The notes: generated by a model not told the origin, from the letters alone. DNA of 64,000 nt from Metallyticus violacea (GCA_030762175.1 CM060846.1:238876012-238940011); one strand, 5' to 3'. Counted from the stretch's first letter, positions 1 to 11,097 are shown. Made by a program: numbers and translations.

Positions 1-739
1 AATTTGTGATAGAATTACATCAGTCATTACAATCTCCTCATAATTTTCTACCTTTTGAATTGCCAAGAATTTGTATGAAACTTCTTGGAAAGCTTTTATG
101 CTTCCTTAACATCACTTCAAAGGTGTTTTTAAAGGACAATATCTTGAAAATGTTGCAATTACTATGAACCAACAATCCCTGTTTTGTATTTACCTCGATT
201 TTTCTGGAAAATTTGTAAATAGATATTTAAATGCCTCTCCATCTCATTTCAACTATTTAATACTTTTTTGCATGAAACCACATTTGATATGAAGAGGAGA
301 AAGCACGATTTTCTCAGATTCTGATATAGGTTTGTGGTGAATATTTCTTTACTGTCCATTTTGCAAATGAGGTAACACTGGTTTGTGCATCCTTTGAAAT
401 CTACCTATTGCATTTATTGCAATACAGCATTAATGTTCATAACAATCATGCACAAATTAACTTTCATTCAGCTCTTTGACAGGGCCATTGGAATCCTTCA
501 CCTCTGTGTGTTTGTCCTAGTGCAATTCACTGATCTCATTTTCATTTTGTTGTGGATGCATTTTGTTCAACCCAAGCACCAATTTTTCTGAATGACATAC
601 CATACTCTGTATTCCATTATCCTTCTTGATCAAATTCAGACATCTACTGGTATTGCTGTCATTTTTGATGAGTCATGCACTTTCCTTGTGAGAAAATATG
701 GGGTGAATTTAACACGTGTTTTATAGGTATTGCAAGTTA

Positions 740-1020
740 TTTTATTTATTTGTTTTACTTATACATGCTCTTTTACATCTCAGATCATCAGCATTCCATT
801 CAATTCAGGGCATGAAATGGCCAATAAATTTTGCTTAGAAGCATATTCTTTTATGTGCTGTAAATCTATGACATGTTACCCATGGCTTTACCTCCCTTCC
901 AAAGGAAGCCATACTTGGAATTTTTATGTCTGAAAAAATTAATCGATCCTGGCCAGGATTGAATCTGCATTCTTGGGTCTACGAGGCAAGTATGGTTAGA
1001 ACTATACCACCAGGATCAAT
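740..1020 (-). mobile_element. tRNA-derived SINE, family A, copy 1
   Basis: On the minus strand this copy starts with a tRNA-like head (degenerate A box in the ...accaccaggatc region near 1010, degenerate B box near 960-975). It continues through a body shared with the copies at 1425, 21385, 22676 and 43995, and ends in a TAAA-type tail seen on the plus strand as tttatttattt at 740-751. The shared 3' segment reads 'gacctgagatgtaaaagagc' on its own strand. SINEs are non-autonomous and borrow the reverse transcriptase of a partner LINE. Family assignment rests on copy-to-copy similarity within this window only. Confidence 0.75.
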
Positions 1021-1424
1021 TGCCAGTTTAATGGCCAGCAGTATAAATTATTGTATACTCAGAGATTGCTTAAAATTTTGAGCCTTCAGCAAACCACATA
1101 TATCATTATAAAATATGAAATCACCTTCCATAAGCAATATTATCAGGATTTCTGATGCTGATAATAAATTACACTTTCACTTTTTCAGCAAGCTAGTTGC
1201 GTTGTTGGATTCTGGAAGCTAAAGTTCTATTTTGGTTTTTTGGAAGTCCCAGGTAGTTTAATTCACTCTGGCAAACCTTGTGTTATTCAGAGGATTGAAC
1301 ATAAATAACAATGTCAGAATCTGTGTATGTAGATGATCATAGGCTTCATCTTCTGAGTCTATGGAAAATAATTCAGGATGTAAGGGTAGGTTGTTTTTTT
1401 TTTCTTTTCTCCCCCCCCCCCCCC

Positions 1425-1700
1425 ATTTATGGACATCTTTAACATCTCAGGTCATCAGCATCCCATTCAAATCAGGGTGTGAAATGGCTAACAAATTTTG
1501 CTCAGAGGCCTCTTTTTTTCAGGCTTGAGGTTCTTTATCATGCCGTAAATATAGGATGGAGGACCCATGCATTTACTTCTCTTCCAAAGTAAGCCATACT
1601 TAGGAATTATGCCCCCAAAAATCCATTGGTCCTGGCCAGTATTGAATCTGCAATCTTGAGTTTAGGAGGCAAGCATGGTTGCCACTACATCACCAGGATT
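1425..1700 (-). mobile_element. tRNA-derived SINE, family A, copy 2 (near full length)
   Basis: This is the most complete family A copy, about 275 bp. Read on the minus strand it has a tRNA-like head with an A-box-like sequence (tggtgatgtagtgg, complement near 1675-1695) and a weak B box. A body follows with 'gaacctcaagcctgaaa' and 'gagcaaaatttgttagcc', and then the conserved 3' segment. A poly-C tract of about 14 bases and a T-rich tract (1390-1424) abut the tail end. It has the same orientation as copy 1, only 400 bp away, so the two may derive from one duplication or from insertion into a preferred site. Confidence 0.75.
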
Positions 1701-3363
1701 GACTGTAAGGATAGGAAGTTGATCACTGTGGACAATAGGACGGGTAGCAGAATGGGTAATGCCTTCTTTATCTTATTACACATACCTTGTATTGATGGAA
1801 TAATAAAAAATGAATAATTTTCATATTGATTTGAAGCCTCCTGTCATAGAAGGCATATGGCACATAGCATCAGTAGTACCCTATTATTCAATCAAGCCAG
1901 AAGGCTGGTGTTGCAAGTCTTGCAGTAGAAGTGTGGCACCCAATATTTATCTTGGTCTCTAACACATGAAATTTGCTGAAGTATAAATTGTAAGCTCTTC
2001 TTCTTCTTGGATTAGCATTTCTCCCTTGAATACCTAGCTCTATCTAACCACAAATGTGACAGAAATTATGCAGCATTATTAACAGTAAACATGTTGCATG
2101 CACTTAATATAATGGATTGGAAAATCATGTCTGCTCAAAAAAAAAAAAAATAAATAAATAAATAAAGTAAAACTAGTTTTGTTAGCTGTCAGTCTCTTCC
2201 TAATAGTAATAAAGGTAATACAGAGCTAGGTCCTGATTGGAAGATGAATATAGTAAATTTAATATACTCTGATGTGAATCTCTTTCTAACTATAATAAAT
2301 GTAAGAAAAAATAAACTTAATGTTTGCTAACATTCTTTTTTAGAGCATAGCAGGGTGTGTCTATTGACCATTTCAATTTATCAGCAGTATGTTGTACCAT
2401 TAAAATTAAGAAGCAAATGAATATTGTTAACATTATTTTCTTATGTTCAAGGACTCAAAATAAATTTAAAAAAAAAGCTATATATACCTCTGTATATACC
2501 AATTTTGTTGTTTACCCATGTAATATACACCAGTAGCTCATACTGCTGAACAAGCTGGAAATCCTTTCAGATCTTTCCTTCATTGAGATAATGGCTAGGA
2601 TGTTGTGTTTGCTTATTAATTGACAGGCCAAAATTAAATCCCCTTTTAAAACATTTTCCTTCTGTAAGATTTTTTTTCTATCTTTCTTTAGTTTTTCCAT
2701 ATCCAATAATGTGAATACTAAATAACTTTAGATGTCAGTTTACCTCAGGAGTCATTTCATTAAATCCATACGTCTCAAAATACATAAATTAGGTACTAGG
2801 CATTACACATATTAAACAGAGAGAATCACTGAAAACTAATCCTTTCAATTTTGATTTTGACGTAGCACTGCACCAGACTAAAGTGTCATTAAGGCTTGAA
2901 TGATGACTCTGGCTGTGGAGGGATAGAGATGGGAAACATTTCATATGCCACATGATTTTGCAAGTACTTGTATTAACAATTAATTAACTTGGTGGCATGT
3001 TTTTGACAGTAACATTGTGGTGCAGTCATGTGACCACTGATTTCTGAGTGGGCGTAATACTTGTAATTTTAATCTTTTATATATATAATCTGCTTTCGAT
3101 ATAAAAGAGGACACATACTAGGGCTAGGAAATAAATGGGGCAAACATTTTTTATTTATTGTTTATTTATAAGCAACATTTCAAAAAAACTTTGGAAATAT
3201 TTGTAATGATATTCTAGAATGACATTTCCATGTGCATCAAAATGAGTATGCCAGTGTATTAGCATTTTTACGATGTCTTCTTAAGGAACTAATAACATAC
3301 CAAAAAACAAATATTTGGGTGTAAACAAATTTGCAAAAAATAAGATACTACAAAGTTATAAGT
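1701..3363. other. Non-coding stretch, nothing recognised
   Basis: This is AT-rich sequence with an A-run followed by TAAATAAATAAATAAA at 2138-2166, a likely retroposon tail without a recognisable body. The open reading frames are all short and match nothing I know. I see no exon, RNA gene or complete mobile element here. Confidence 0.4.
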
Positions 3364-4950
3364 TTTCAGAACAGAATTTGCAAACTAATGATTGACACTG
3401 AGTCCATTAGTTTCTTGCAGATATAGCAGACGTAAGAAGTCTTCCTTTTCTTGCCGAAATGCCATATTGTGCATATTTTCTTGTTGTTAGGGCCTATAAC
3501 TATACCCATTGCTTCTTCTGGTGAAACATCAAGTTCCACCAGGTGATATGTCAGTTTTTGCATTATGAGTTCTTCTTTGCATGTGTTTTAGCACATGAGA
3601 GTGAGCAAACTCTTTCATAAATGTAACTCTGTCACCAGGAGTTTCATCTAATGCATTTCTCTGAAGTACATAGGGATTTATTGAGATTATGTCCAGTAAA
3701 AGGTAAAAAAGAACATTGTCCACCATGGAGTTCCTGGCTGCAGAAGTATCTAGAACATTTTTTGTTCAGCTCTTCCGCTCCTTCTTTAGTGGAATTAAAT
3801 AGGATATGATTTCTGGCATTGTATTGAAGGGATCTTCAGCTGGGTTGTGAAACACTGTAAGAACTACCTTGTTTACTTTTGATACATGCAGCAAGAGAGT
3901 GATGTGTTTTGTAAAGGCATACAATGATAAAGCTACAAGCTTTCATTTTTCTGGCTGGAATGCATATGAAATCTCTCTAATTTTTCTTTAGAGTTCCAAC
4001 AAATGTCAAGTCTTCTCTTTCCAAGTTCCTCTAACCTGAATCAAACTGAACCAGTTATCTTCAGTTATGTTACAATTAGACCTTTAATTGTATGACAAAG
4101 CAGCAATGTAGATTCTTAGGAATTGAGAATTTCTTTTCCTGATTAGATAAAGTTTCCCCATCAGAGCCCTATGAATAGCCATTGTAGAAATTGTTCGTTT
4201 TTGCATCACATATGGTCATTATTTTCAAGCCATATTTACTAGGCTTTTTACGCATATAGATCATAAATGAACATTTTTCACAAAAGGAACTATATTATAA
4301 TATTTTTGAGATTTTTCCACAATTTTCCTGAACATAAAAGAAATTACAGCCATTTCAACATCTTTGAGTCTTTCTTGTCTGTTTGAAAAGTCGTCGAAAC
4401 ATAAGCAACTCAGCAGCATGAGAAAACAGTTCCTGAACATGATACATTTGAATATTTCATGGCCTCAACCATCATTTGCTAATATATACATAGTTTGCAC
4501 TTTCATGATTTGATTTGAAAGCAGAAGGATACATCAATAGTAAAAAAAAATGCGAGTTCATCCATATCCAGGTTTTGAAGTTCAGCTTTAGTCACGTCAG
4601 AATACAAGTCTTATAAGTTTTATTTTGGCATTTGTCCACTGCAGAATATGTTTTAGAACTTGATCAAAATATAGATGCCATAAACAAAATAATTCCTTTG
4701 GTTGTGCCTCATTTATCTTTGTGTTTGGAAAATGTAACAGCATAGGTTGCAGGCACTTTTGCACATTTGTTCTGATTTTTGCCAAGAAAATAATTGCTTC
4801 TTGGCAGATTATCACCAGAATCATATTGATATTTGGAGCTTGAATTTGCCGCTTGCTCTAAGTCACCTTCAACTTCGGACACATTTTGTTCTGAAGATGT
4901 GAGATGTTCACTCAATCTCAAAGCCTGCTTCATTTTCATCACAATCACAA
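3364..4950 (-). pseudogene. Decayed piggyBac-like transposase
   Basis: Minus-strand frames strung together follow the piggyBac (DDE_Tnp_1_7) order. An acidic, serine-rich N-terminus lies at 4948-4709. Near 4400-4370 is a block with FDDFSNRQERLKDVE, matching the FDD...R..R..D.L.pI conserved block of this family. Catalytic-core fragments follow, then at 3726-3529 a 'MVDNVLFYLLLDIISINPYV' block, equivalent to the C-terminal region where piggyBac proteins have ...MLDIAGVNSFV. Finally a cysteine-containing tail (TSYVCYICKK, 3460-3420) resembles the C-terminal zinc-binding region. Several stops and frameshifts break it, so it cannot encode an active enzyme. TTAA target duplications were not resolved. 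Confidence 0.7.
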
Positions 4951-5445
4951 TCTGATTGTTCTAAACACCTATTTACAATTTCATCAAAATTCAGGTCTGA
5001 AGCTTTCACCTGTTGCAGTTGCTTTCTATTTGAATCAGAACAATTGTGTCAGTATTACCTCGCCAGTCTATATTTCCAGCTCATGCTCTAAAAGAATTGG
5101 AATTTAGAATAAATTACTGAAAAAATAATTATACAAAAAACATAGTGCGGTCACAATGGCTGCAGTAAACTTTTGTAATGTTTCTACTTACACTATAGAT
5201 AGAATACAACAGCAGCTGACACTTTGTTGATTAGATCACAAATATACTTGAAGCTAATGAGGCAATGATAACAATAAAAGGAGGGAAAGAAGATAATTTG
5301 CAATAATGGACAAGATGGGGTGTCAAAGACCACCCATTTTAATTAAAGGCTAAATAGCTAATGAGGCATTAGAAATAACTATTTTTATGTTTTGTGGTAA
5401 AATCCAAATATTGAGACAAACTTTTTGCTTTAATTTCCATTTCAA

Positions 5446-5535
5446 CTACTGTGGCATCACAAGCAATGTCCACTGATGATTAGATGAAATGATAAATTGA
5501 GAAAGATAGTTTGGGAAGAAATGTTCCATGTCAAT
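5446..5535 (-). mobile_element. SINE family B, 3' fragment
   Basis: The plus-strand string 'gatgaaatgataaattgaga' and its surroundings match the 3' portion of the family B SINEs at 42665 and 41437 (minus orientation). The tRNA head is missing, and the copy stops near the 'aatgttcca' segment. It is a short decayed fragment identified only by similarity to the other copies in the window. Confidence 0.55.
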
Positions 5536-6404
5536 GTTTAGATTACTTTCAAATGCCAGTATTGAAAGTTTAGAAAAATCTGGAATAAACTTATAGGAGC
5601 AAGGTTCTGGATATGTTGGAACCACAGACCTGTTCACGCATACCCATTTTAGGTGCAAGTGTTTAACTGCTATCTTGTAAACATTTCAATTGGAAAGACT
5701 GGAATGTGATATTTCAGTGGTCTGGGAATTTGTGTATCAAATAATACAATTGAGGTACATGAGCAATGTGTTTGAAAATCTTCTTAAAATGTTACTTCTT
5801 ACAAGGATTGTTTGCACTAGAAAGTTAATGTTATCTGATGCATCTTTAAAGCATTATGGTATTACTGCTGGGGATGTTTGACTAGTTCAGAGATTGCACA
5901 AAATGTATGTAGTAGGGTGTTCACTATCCTAAATGGCTTTCACTAGATAGAATGATGATACCCATTTCTATTTAGCATATGGAATGTTAATTGTTCATGC
6001 AGTACTAGTGTGCAAGGTGTTTGTGTAAACTTTCTTAACATTCTTTGCATTCTTAGAAATTTGTCTCTGTAAATCAGATATAAGGATTCTCTTCCCAGAG
6101 CAATAAGTTAATTTTTTTCCATTTATTTTTATCTCAGCTTTTGAATTTACATTTTCATAGTAAAATTTGCAATTAAAAATATTTTATCATAAAGTTCTAT
6201 TTGTGCTATTCAGTAAAGAATTTGTTCTTGATAGCATAGATTTGCATATTGTTGTACTGTGCAGCTTACTTATAAATATACCTTTTCCTTCCCTCATAAT
6301 CCTACCTACTTGTATGCAGTTCCTAACAAGATTATTTTTTGATACTACTTACTAAATAAATTACAAGATGACAATCAGCAATAAAATATATACTTTCTGT
6401 AGAA

Positions 6405-6472
6405 ACATAAACAATGTAATACAGTTTTTTTCACACTAACTCCATTCACTTACATAAAATTTGGACATATGT
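6405..6472 (-). repeat. Left arm of 68-bp perfect inverted repeat (Penelope terminal repeat, inverted)
   Basis: Position x pairs with 13484-x across the whole arm, checked base by base against 7012-7079 with no mismatch. It carries the inverted copy of the sequence that follows the GAAAC box of the hammerhead-like motif. Perfect identity implies either recent insertion or gene conversion between the arms. Confidence 0.9.
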
Positions 6473-6984
6473 ATGACCCAATTTACCACAATAAGTTCAA
6501 AAAGATATTCAAAGAACAAGAAATTATGTTAGCACCAAAGAACAATTTTAATATAAAGAACTTATTAGGTTGCAGAGTAAAGGACTACATGCCAACAGAA
6601 CAAAAGTCAGGTATTTACGAAATAGAATGTGCAGAGTGTGATAAAAAATACATTGGAAAAACGAAGAGGAATTTGGGGATCCGGAAAAAAGAACACTTCA
6701 GAAATTTTCGCTTAAAACAAATTGATAAATCAGCAATAGCAGCGCACTTTTGGAATAAAAATCATTAAAATAAAACCAGAGATAAAACTACTTAAACAAC
6801 TTCATAACGCAATAGAACTTTCCACTAGGGAAAACATTTTCATTACAAAAAATAAGGATAATTTGATGAATTTCGATTTCCCTCCATTGGATGAACTCAG
6901 CAAATTCCTAATAGAACCAACAGATGCCGCCACAAGAACATCAAGAGACCCAACCGCCACATATAACAACAGTTTATCTACAGG

Positions 6985-7020
6985 CTGAAGATGGGAGGGA
7001 TCACTCCCGAAACATATGTC
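6985..7020 (+). ncRNA. Hammerhead-ribozyme-like motif of the Penelope terminal repeat
   Basis: The conserved boxes are in order: CTGAAGA (6985-6991, fits CUGANGA), a 5-bp stem II (gggag 6993-6997 with ctccc 7004-7008), GAAAC (7009-7013), a tiny stem III/loop (C-ATAT-G), and the NUH-type triplet GTC at 7018-7020. Penelope-like elements are known to carry minimal hammerhead ribozymes in their terminal repeats. One T (6992) sits between the CUGANGA box and stem II, and stem I pairing is weak. Whether this copy self-cleaves is uncertain. Confidence 0.6.
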
Positions 7021-7079
7021 CAAATTTTATGTAAGTGAATGGAGTTAGTGTGAAAAAAACTGTATTACATTGTTTATGT
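7012..7079 (+). repeat. Right arm of 68-bp perfect inverted repeat (Penelope terminal repeat)
   Basis: This is the exact reverse complement of 6405-6472. It follows the hammerhead-like motif and overlaps its GAAAC box and cleavage triplet. About 30 bp of it (gtaagtgaatggag plus flank) reappears at 58836-58868, so the same family has another tail in the window. Confidence 0.9.
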
Positions 7080-7576
7080 ATATACCACCCCATTGTCAAC
7101 AGCTTCGTAAGTACATTTAATATACTTTCTGGTTACCTCACATAATTTATTAAAAATTCAATGTAGAAATAGCCAACTCTTGGCAGTTAGATCCAGAGAT
7201 CTTATTACATAGCAGTCATTAGAGTCCATGGTAGAGTAGCCTGTTTGTGCACAAGGTCATTTACTCTCAGAGTAGCTAGGTTGGTTTGAATGCACTAAAC
7301 TGATTGATTCTACAGTAATTGCTGACAACCTTATCAAATAAGCACTGCCTACAGAACTTCTCCAATAGTCCTCATAGTGGTGGTTGCATACTGGAACCTA
7401 TTCTTGTCAGATTTTCTTCATAAAATTGGCTTTCTGTTGTGCAGACATAGCACGGTACATTTTGTAGTCCAATAATCCAAAACATGTTGCCTTAGATCCA
7501 TATCTATGAAGTGGGCCTTATCAAATAGCAAAATTTGAAGAGCAGGCTATTCTGCTGCTATTTTCAGTGTATTCTG

Positions 7577-7729
7577 TATTTAATAACTCCACTTATACAA
7601 CATTAGGACATGTTTCAGGGGTAATTGCTCGCATCATCAATTGACTAACTACCAGGTACCAATGGTCGGTTAACAGCTGAACATATCCTAATGTTCTATT
7701 AAGTAAGTGGAGTGTTAATATATTTAATA
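7577..7729. repeat. Foldback repeat containing a Penelope-type hammerhead-like motif
   Basis: The imperfect arms 7577-7618 and 7677-7729 are inverted copies (compare 'ctccacttatacaacattag' with its counterpart in the right arm, which has a few indels). On the minus strand the left arm and spacer carry tTGATGA, a GC-rich stem region (gcgagcaattacccc) and GAAAC followed by ATGTC (7605-7638). This is the same box order as at 6985-7020. No coding sequence is enclosed. I interpret it as two opposed Penelope terminal-repeat fragments. Confidence 0.6.
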
Positions 7730-7949
7730 AATTCTAATTGAATATATAATTACTCCTTTGTATAGCTTCCTAAGTACAAATGAAATACTATATTTTCTTA
7801 TTAATACATTTTTCATTGTTGTGCTTATTACAAGGACTTAAGCTGGGTTTTTTTTTTTTCTCCCCATCTCTCCTGTTTTGTTTGCTGTGACCAACATAAC
7901 AATTAAATGAGAATGATGAACAAGTTCCTCTTGCTCCTGTAAAAACATG

Positions 7950-9010
7950 TGCCCATTCTTCAGCAGAGCATCACTCATAAATATTTTTAGTATTAAAATT
8001 TTCATAATAGCAATAGCATATTCATTCTTCTTGTGGATCCCAATTAGTTCTAAGTTGTAGATATTAAAATTAAGTAGACTTTTCCGACAAAAGAAAGTTC
8101 TCTACTTGGGAGATATCAAATATTTTTTCTAGTACTATAATTTTTCCTAAATAGGTGACTTGGGCTTTCAATTTTCTGGATGGGACAACCTTGTTTTTCC
8201 ACATGCTTTCTGGCGCCAAGTCTAATTGAATTTTCATATTAGAAAGCTGCTTTTTCGTATAATAATGTTTCCTGTGTTATTTTGATAGCATTAAGGGGTA
8301 TTTATTTTACTCCTCCAGTTATTATGCACATAGTGGAACTTTGCACAATTTGTAATTTTTCCAACATCTTTGGTGATGTAATCGGCACTTCTAGACAGTA
8401 TAATAATACAGGTCTAATGCAGGTGTTGTGGGTTATTATATATGCCAGCTAGTGGTTTCATGATTCCTATCCTCTTTGCTGCCCCCCACCTATTTTTTTA
8501 ACTTTATCTTTCCAGGATAACTTCTTTATATATATATAACTCTCAGGTATTTACTGAAATCAGTCTCTTAAAGAGCTACCTCATTATAATTCAAATACTG
8601 CCATGGGTGGCCGAGGTCGTTAATGTGGGACTTGTGAGCGGGAGGTCTGGGGTTCGAATCCCACCAGGACCATCCTCCCTGACTGAGGTTTTTTTTCAGG
8701 TTTTCCGCAGTCCTCATAAATGGCAAATGCCATGAAGATACCTTAAACTTAGGCTTGAAACGTTTCCTTACCATAAAAAATCCTTTCCCCAATATATCAT
8801 TTCATCTCATGTATCGTCAGTGTTGCTACCTGTGGAGCCTTAGTAGTAAAAACGGGCATTAAACACTAATTAAAAAATAATAATAATAATTCAGATATAT
8901 TTCTTTTTCCATCCTGCTCTAAAGATTTGTAATTTTGTTCTCTCTGTGTTAACTTCCATATCAAGTTATTTGTGGGCCATTCATTAAGTTTATTGTTTAT
9001 GTAGACTGTT
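7950..9010 (-). pseudogene. LINE reverse-transcriptase fragment (jockey/CR1 type), split by a SINE
   Basis: Minus-strand reading gives VNNKLNEW-like text near 8985-8960. After the SINE at 8594-8890 it gives 'KYLRVIY...PGKIKLKK', matching the KYLGVxxDxKLSWKxHv motif that follows the YADD box in jockey/CR1 LINEs. Next come 'RPVLLYCLEVPITSP' (like PVLLYGSE.W) and 'LEKLQIVQSSTMCI' (like LEKLQKVQ..aLRII), and then a degenerate C-terminal block to about 8000. There are many frameshifts. The clade cannot be fixed from this much sequence. Confidence 0.55.
8594..8890 (+). mobile_element. tRNA-derived SINE, family B, best copy
   Basis: The tRNA-like head has a well-preserved A box (tggccgaggtcg, 8608-8619) and a perfect B box (ggttcgaatcc, 8651-8661), the internal RNA polymerase III promoter. 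A body follows with 'ctgactgagg' and 'cctcataaatggcaaatgcc'. The 3' end is 'ggcattaaacactaatt' plus an AATAATAAT tail. Related copies lie at 5446, 24880, 26050, 39478, 41437 and 42665, all in the opposite orientation. It is inserted inside the minus-strand LINE fragment. Confidence 0.85.
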
Positions 9011-9928
9011 TTCCAGTCATGTTTTTGGTTTTTAAATGTTTTATATGAATGTAATGATCTAAATTTATGTAAATGTTTAAAGTGTAGTGCTCAGGATTGT
9101 ACCTTAAGATGACCACATTTTGTTTGTATGTGGATTAATAGTTAAGGCTTGGCAGTTCTTCTTGTTGCACACAATCTTTAGATGAAAATTGTGACATCCA
9201 TTAAAACCTATGTCCTATTCTGATGCTATAAAGTTTTTCAAATGCATATTCATACTGATCATAGGCATTTAAAAGGCAGCAAAAATACCAATTTTTATTC
9301 AAAGCTAAAATTTGGTATTTTTGTAAATAACTTATGTGTCTCCAAGAACCAATTCAATCCTGCAGATATGACTTCGGAAATATTGCTTGTAAGAGAGAGA
9401 TATTGGATGGAAACTACTGATATCATTGTTTAATGATTGGGATGATGATGGTTTTCTTCTACTGTGTCAAAATGAACAAATTGCATATTCATAACATGGC
9501 CTTTTTCCTATTTATGCCCAGATATTTGATAAATTTAGAGTGAATATTATCTGGTTTTGGAATTTTCTTTTTTTTGAGTAATTTCACAGTATTGTTAGTT
9601 CCTTCATAGTAAACAGATCAATGCGTATTGTAGCTTAATTACTTTTTAACATTATTTATAGTTTTTTTTGTAATTTTTTTACTTGTAAGTGTTAAATGCT
9701 GCTGCAATAATTTGATATCCAGAGATATTATTATAATTATTGTTGTTGAAAAATGACCTGTTATTTATATTTTGACTCGAGTTAATGTTTTACATATCTA
9801 TACATTTTTGCTATCATTTCTGTAGTTTTATATATATAAAGTAGGTTATAAACAAGTCTCTTAGCAAATTAGTCAGATAGAGAGTCAGTGTTGTAACACA
9901 TTACTCTTCACTTATTTGTATTTACTCA
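9011..9928. other. Non-coding stretch, nothing recognised
   Basis: AT-rich sequence with short T-runs. No conserved protein block, RNA gene or repeat arm could be supported here. Confidence 0.35.
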
Positions 9929-10097
9929 GATCATGTTTCAGGAGCATTTGCTTGCATCCTCAGCTCTGGAATAATTGGGGTTTGATCCAGAAGTACCTCT
10001 GTGTGTGTGTATGTATCATCCATCCTCAGCTCTGGAATGAAAGGAGAGTGATGCAGAAAATATCTACCTGTCTGTGTGTGTATATATATATATATAT
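9929..10097 (-). mobile_element. Penelope terminal-repeat fragment with hammerhead-like boxes and a short tandem duplication
   Basis: On the minus strand, 9929-9963 reads CTGAGGA, a short stem region (tgcaagcaaatgctcct), GAAAC and ATGATC. This is the box order of the hammerhead-like motif at 6985. The adjoining segment 'catcctcagctctggaat' occurs twice, about 67 bp apart (near 9956 and 10023). Each occurrence is followed by a gtgtgtgtgta tract, the second running into (TA)n at 10081-10097. This looks like a slippage-driven local duplication. Confidence 0.5.
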
Positions 10098-10139
10098 CAA
10101 TGTGGAGACATCTATTGTTTCCTTATGTGTATCCTTTTG

Positions 10140-10800
10140 ATGTGATGAAACTACTGAGCTGATTGAGAGAGGAATGTGAAGTTCATGACATCTTTATTAT
10201 TCTGGATTTGGATTTTTTTTCCCATCTTGTTAGTTCTGCTGCTATGTCTGCACTTTCAGAATTTGGCAACCAGTTTTATATCATGTTTGTGGTAAATAAA
10301 TGGGAGGTTACTGCTGATCAGATTACCATTTTTAAAACAAAAACAAAAAAACACTACCATCTAAAAAGGTTTATATATCACTCCTGATAAGACAGCAAAT
10401 TCAAGAAAATATTGAAAAGAGCACAACTTAACTTGGCATCACATGGTAGATGCAGCATCCAGAACTTAATAGACACATCTCTAAAGAACAAAATCCCATC
10501 ACACAAAAAAAAACAGATATATATATATATATCACATCAATTACTCAGTCTGCCATGAGATATACATAGGTGAAACCAAGTGTAACCGAGAAACTAGACT
10601 TATCATTAGGCTGAAGCAAATAGAAAAATCAGCAGTAGCTATCACAGTTCTTTTCCTCAAACCATGATATAAAACTGGTTGCCAAACTCATGAAGTGCAC
10701 AATGCACCAGAATTAACAACATGGGGGAAAATCCACATGCAAAAAGATCATGTCATAAAGTTTGATGTCCCTCACCCAGATCAGCTCAGTATATTCATCT
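10140..10800. pseudogene. Second Penelope-like remnant: GIY-YIG fragment plus inverted tail
   Basis: On the plus strand about 10540-10690 translates, with frame changes, to a degenerate GIY-YIG block: SVCHEIYIGETKCNRETR then LKQIEKSAVA and a terminal NHD. It parallels YIGKTKRN...LKQIDKSAIAAHF of the copy at 6469. A segment around 10259-10310 is the inverted copy of 10650-10692 (both contain 'ataaaactggttgccaaa' in opposite orientation), so part of the C-terminal coding region is present twice, head to head. A (TA)n tract (10515-10533) interrupts the reading. It is certainly non-functional. Confidence 0.6.
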
Positions 10801-11097
10801 TTTCAATGCACACATACAGATAGGTACTTTAGCAAGTGTAATGTGTTACAATGCCAATTTTATAGCTAATTAATATGGATCACTTTGCTCTAAGTGATAT
10901 TTATGTCTCTTTGCTTTTGAGAGATTTTTATTAAGGAAACATATACCTGTAAATGTATTAATGGAATGTTATTCATATGAATAAGATGTTAATAGTGCAA
11001 GTGTTATAGAATCCACTACATTACCAATTGGTATGCTGTCCAGAGAGGCACATGAGGTAGGATATATGCATTCAAGGAAATATAAAAAAAGGCATGT

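Larger units (their letters stand above)
6405..7079 (+). mobile_element. 5'-truncated Penelope-like retroelement (GIY-YIG endonuclease)
   Basis: An ORF at 6469-6768 encodes the C-terminal part of a Penelope-like element protein: GIY (residues 48-50), a C54-x2-C57 pair, YIG (61-63), an Arg/Lys-rich helix and EH (75-76). This is the GIY-YIG endonuclease with the Cys/His motif typical of Penelope elements. A frameshift near 6765 moves the reading to another frame (IKPEIKLLKQLHNAIELSTR..., up to about 6987). The reverse transcriptase domain is absent. The fragment is bracketed by a perfect 68-bp inverted repeat (6405-6472 and 7012-7079). The first arm is therefore an inverted terminal repeat joined directly to truncated coding sequence, an arrangement known for Penelope elements. 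The ORF start lies inside the left arm and is not a genuine start codon. Confidence 0.85.

Noticed and set aside
8608..8680. Functional tRNA gene
   Set aside because: A and B boxes are good but no acceptor-stem pairing, and the sequence continues as a repeated SINE body.
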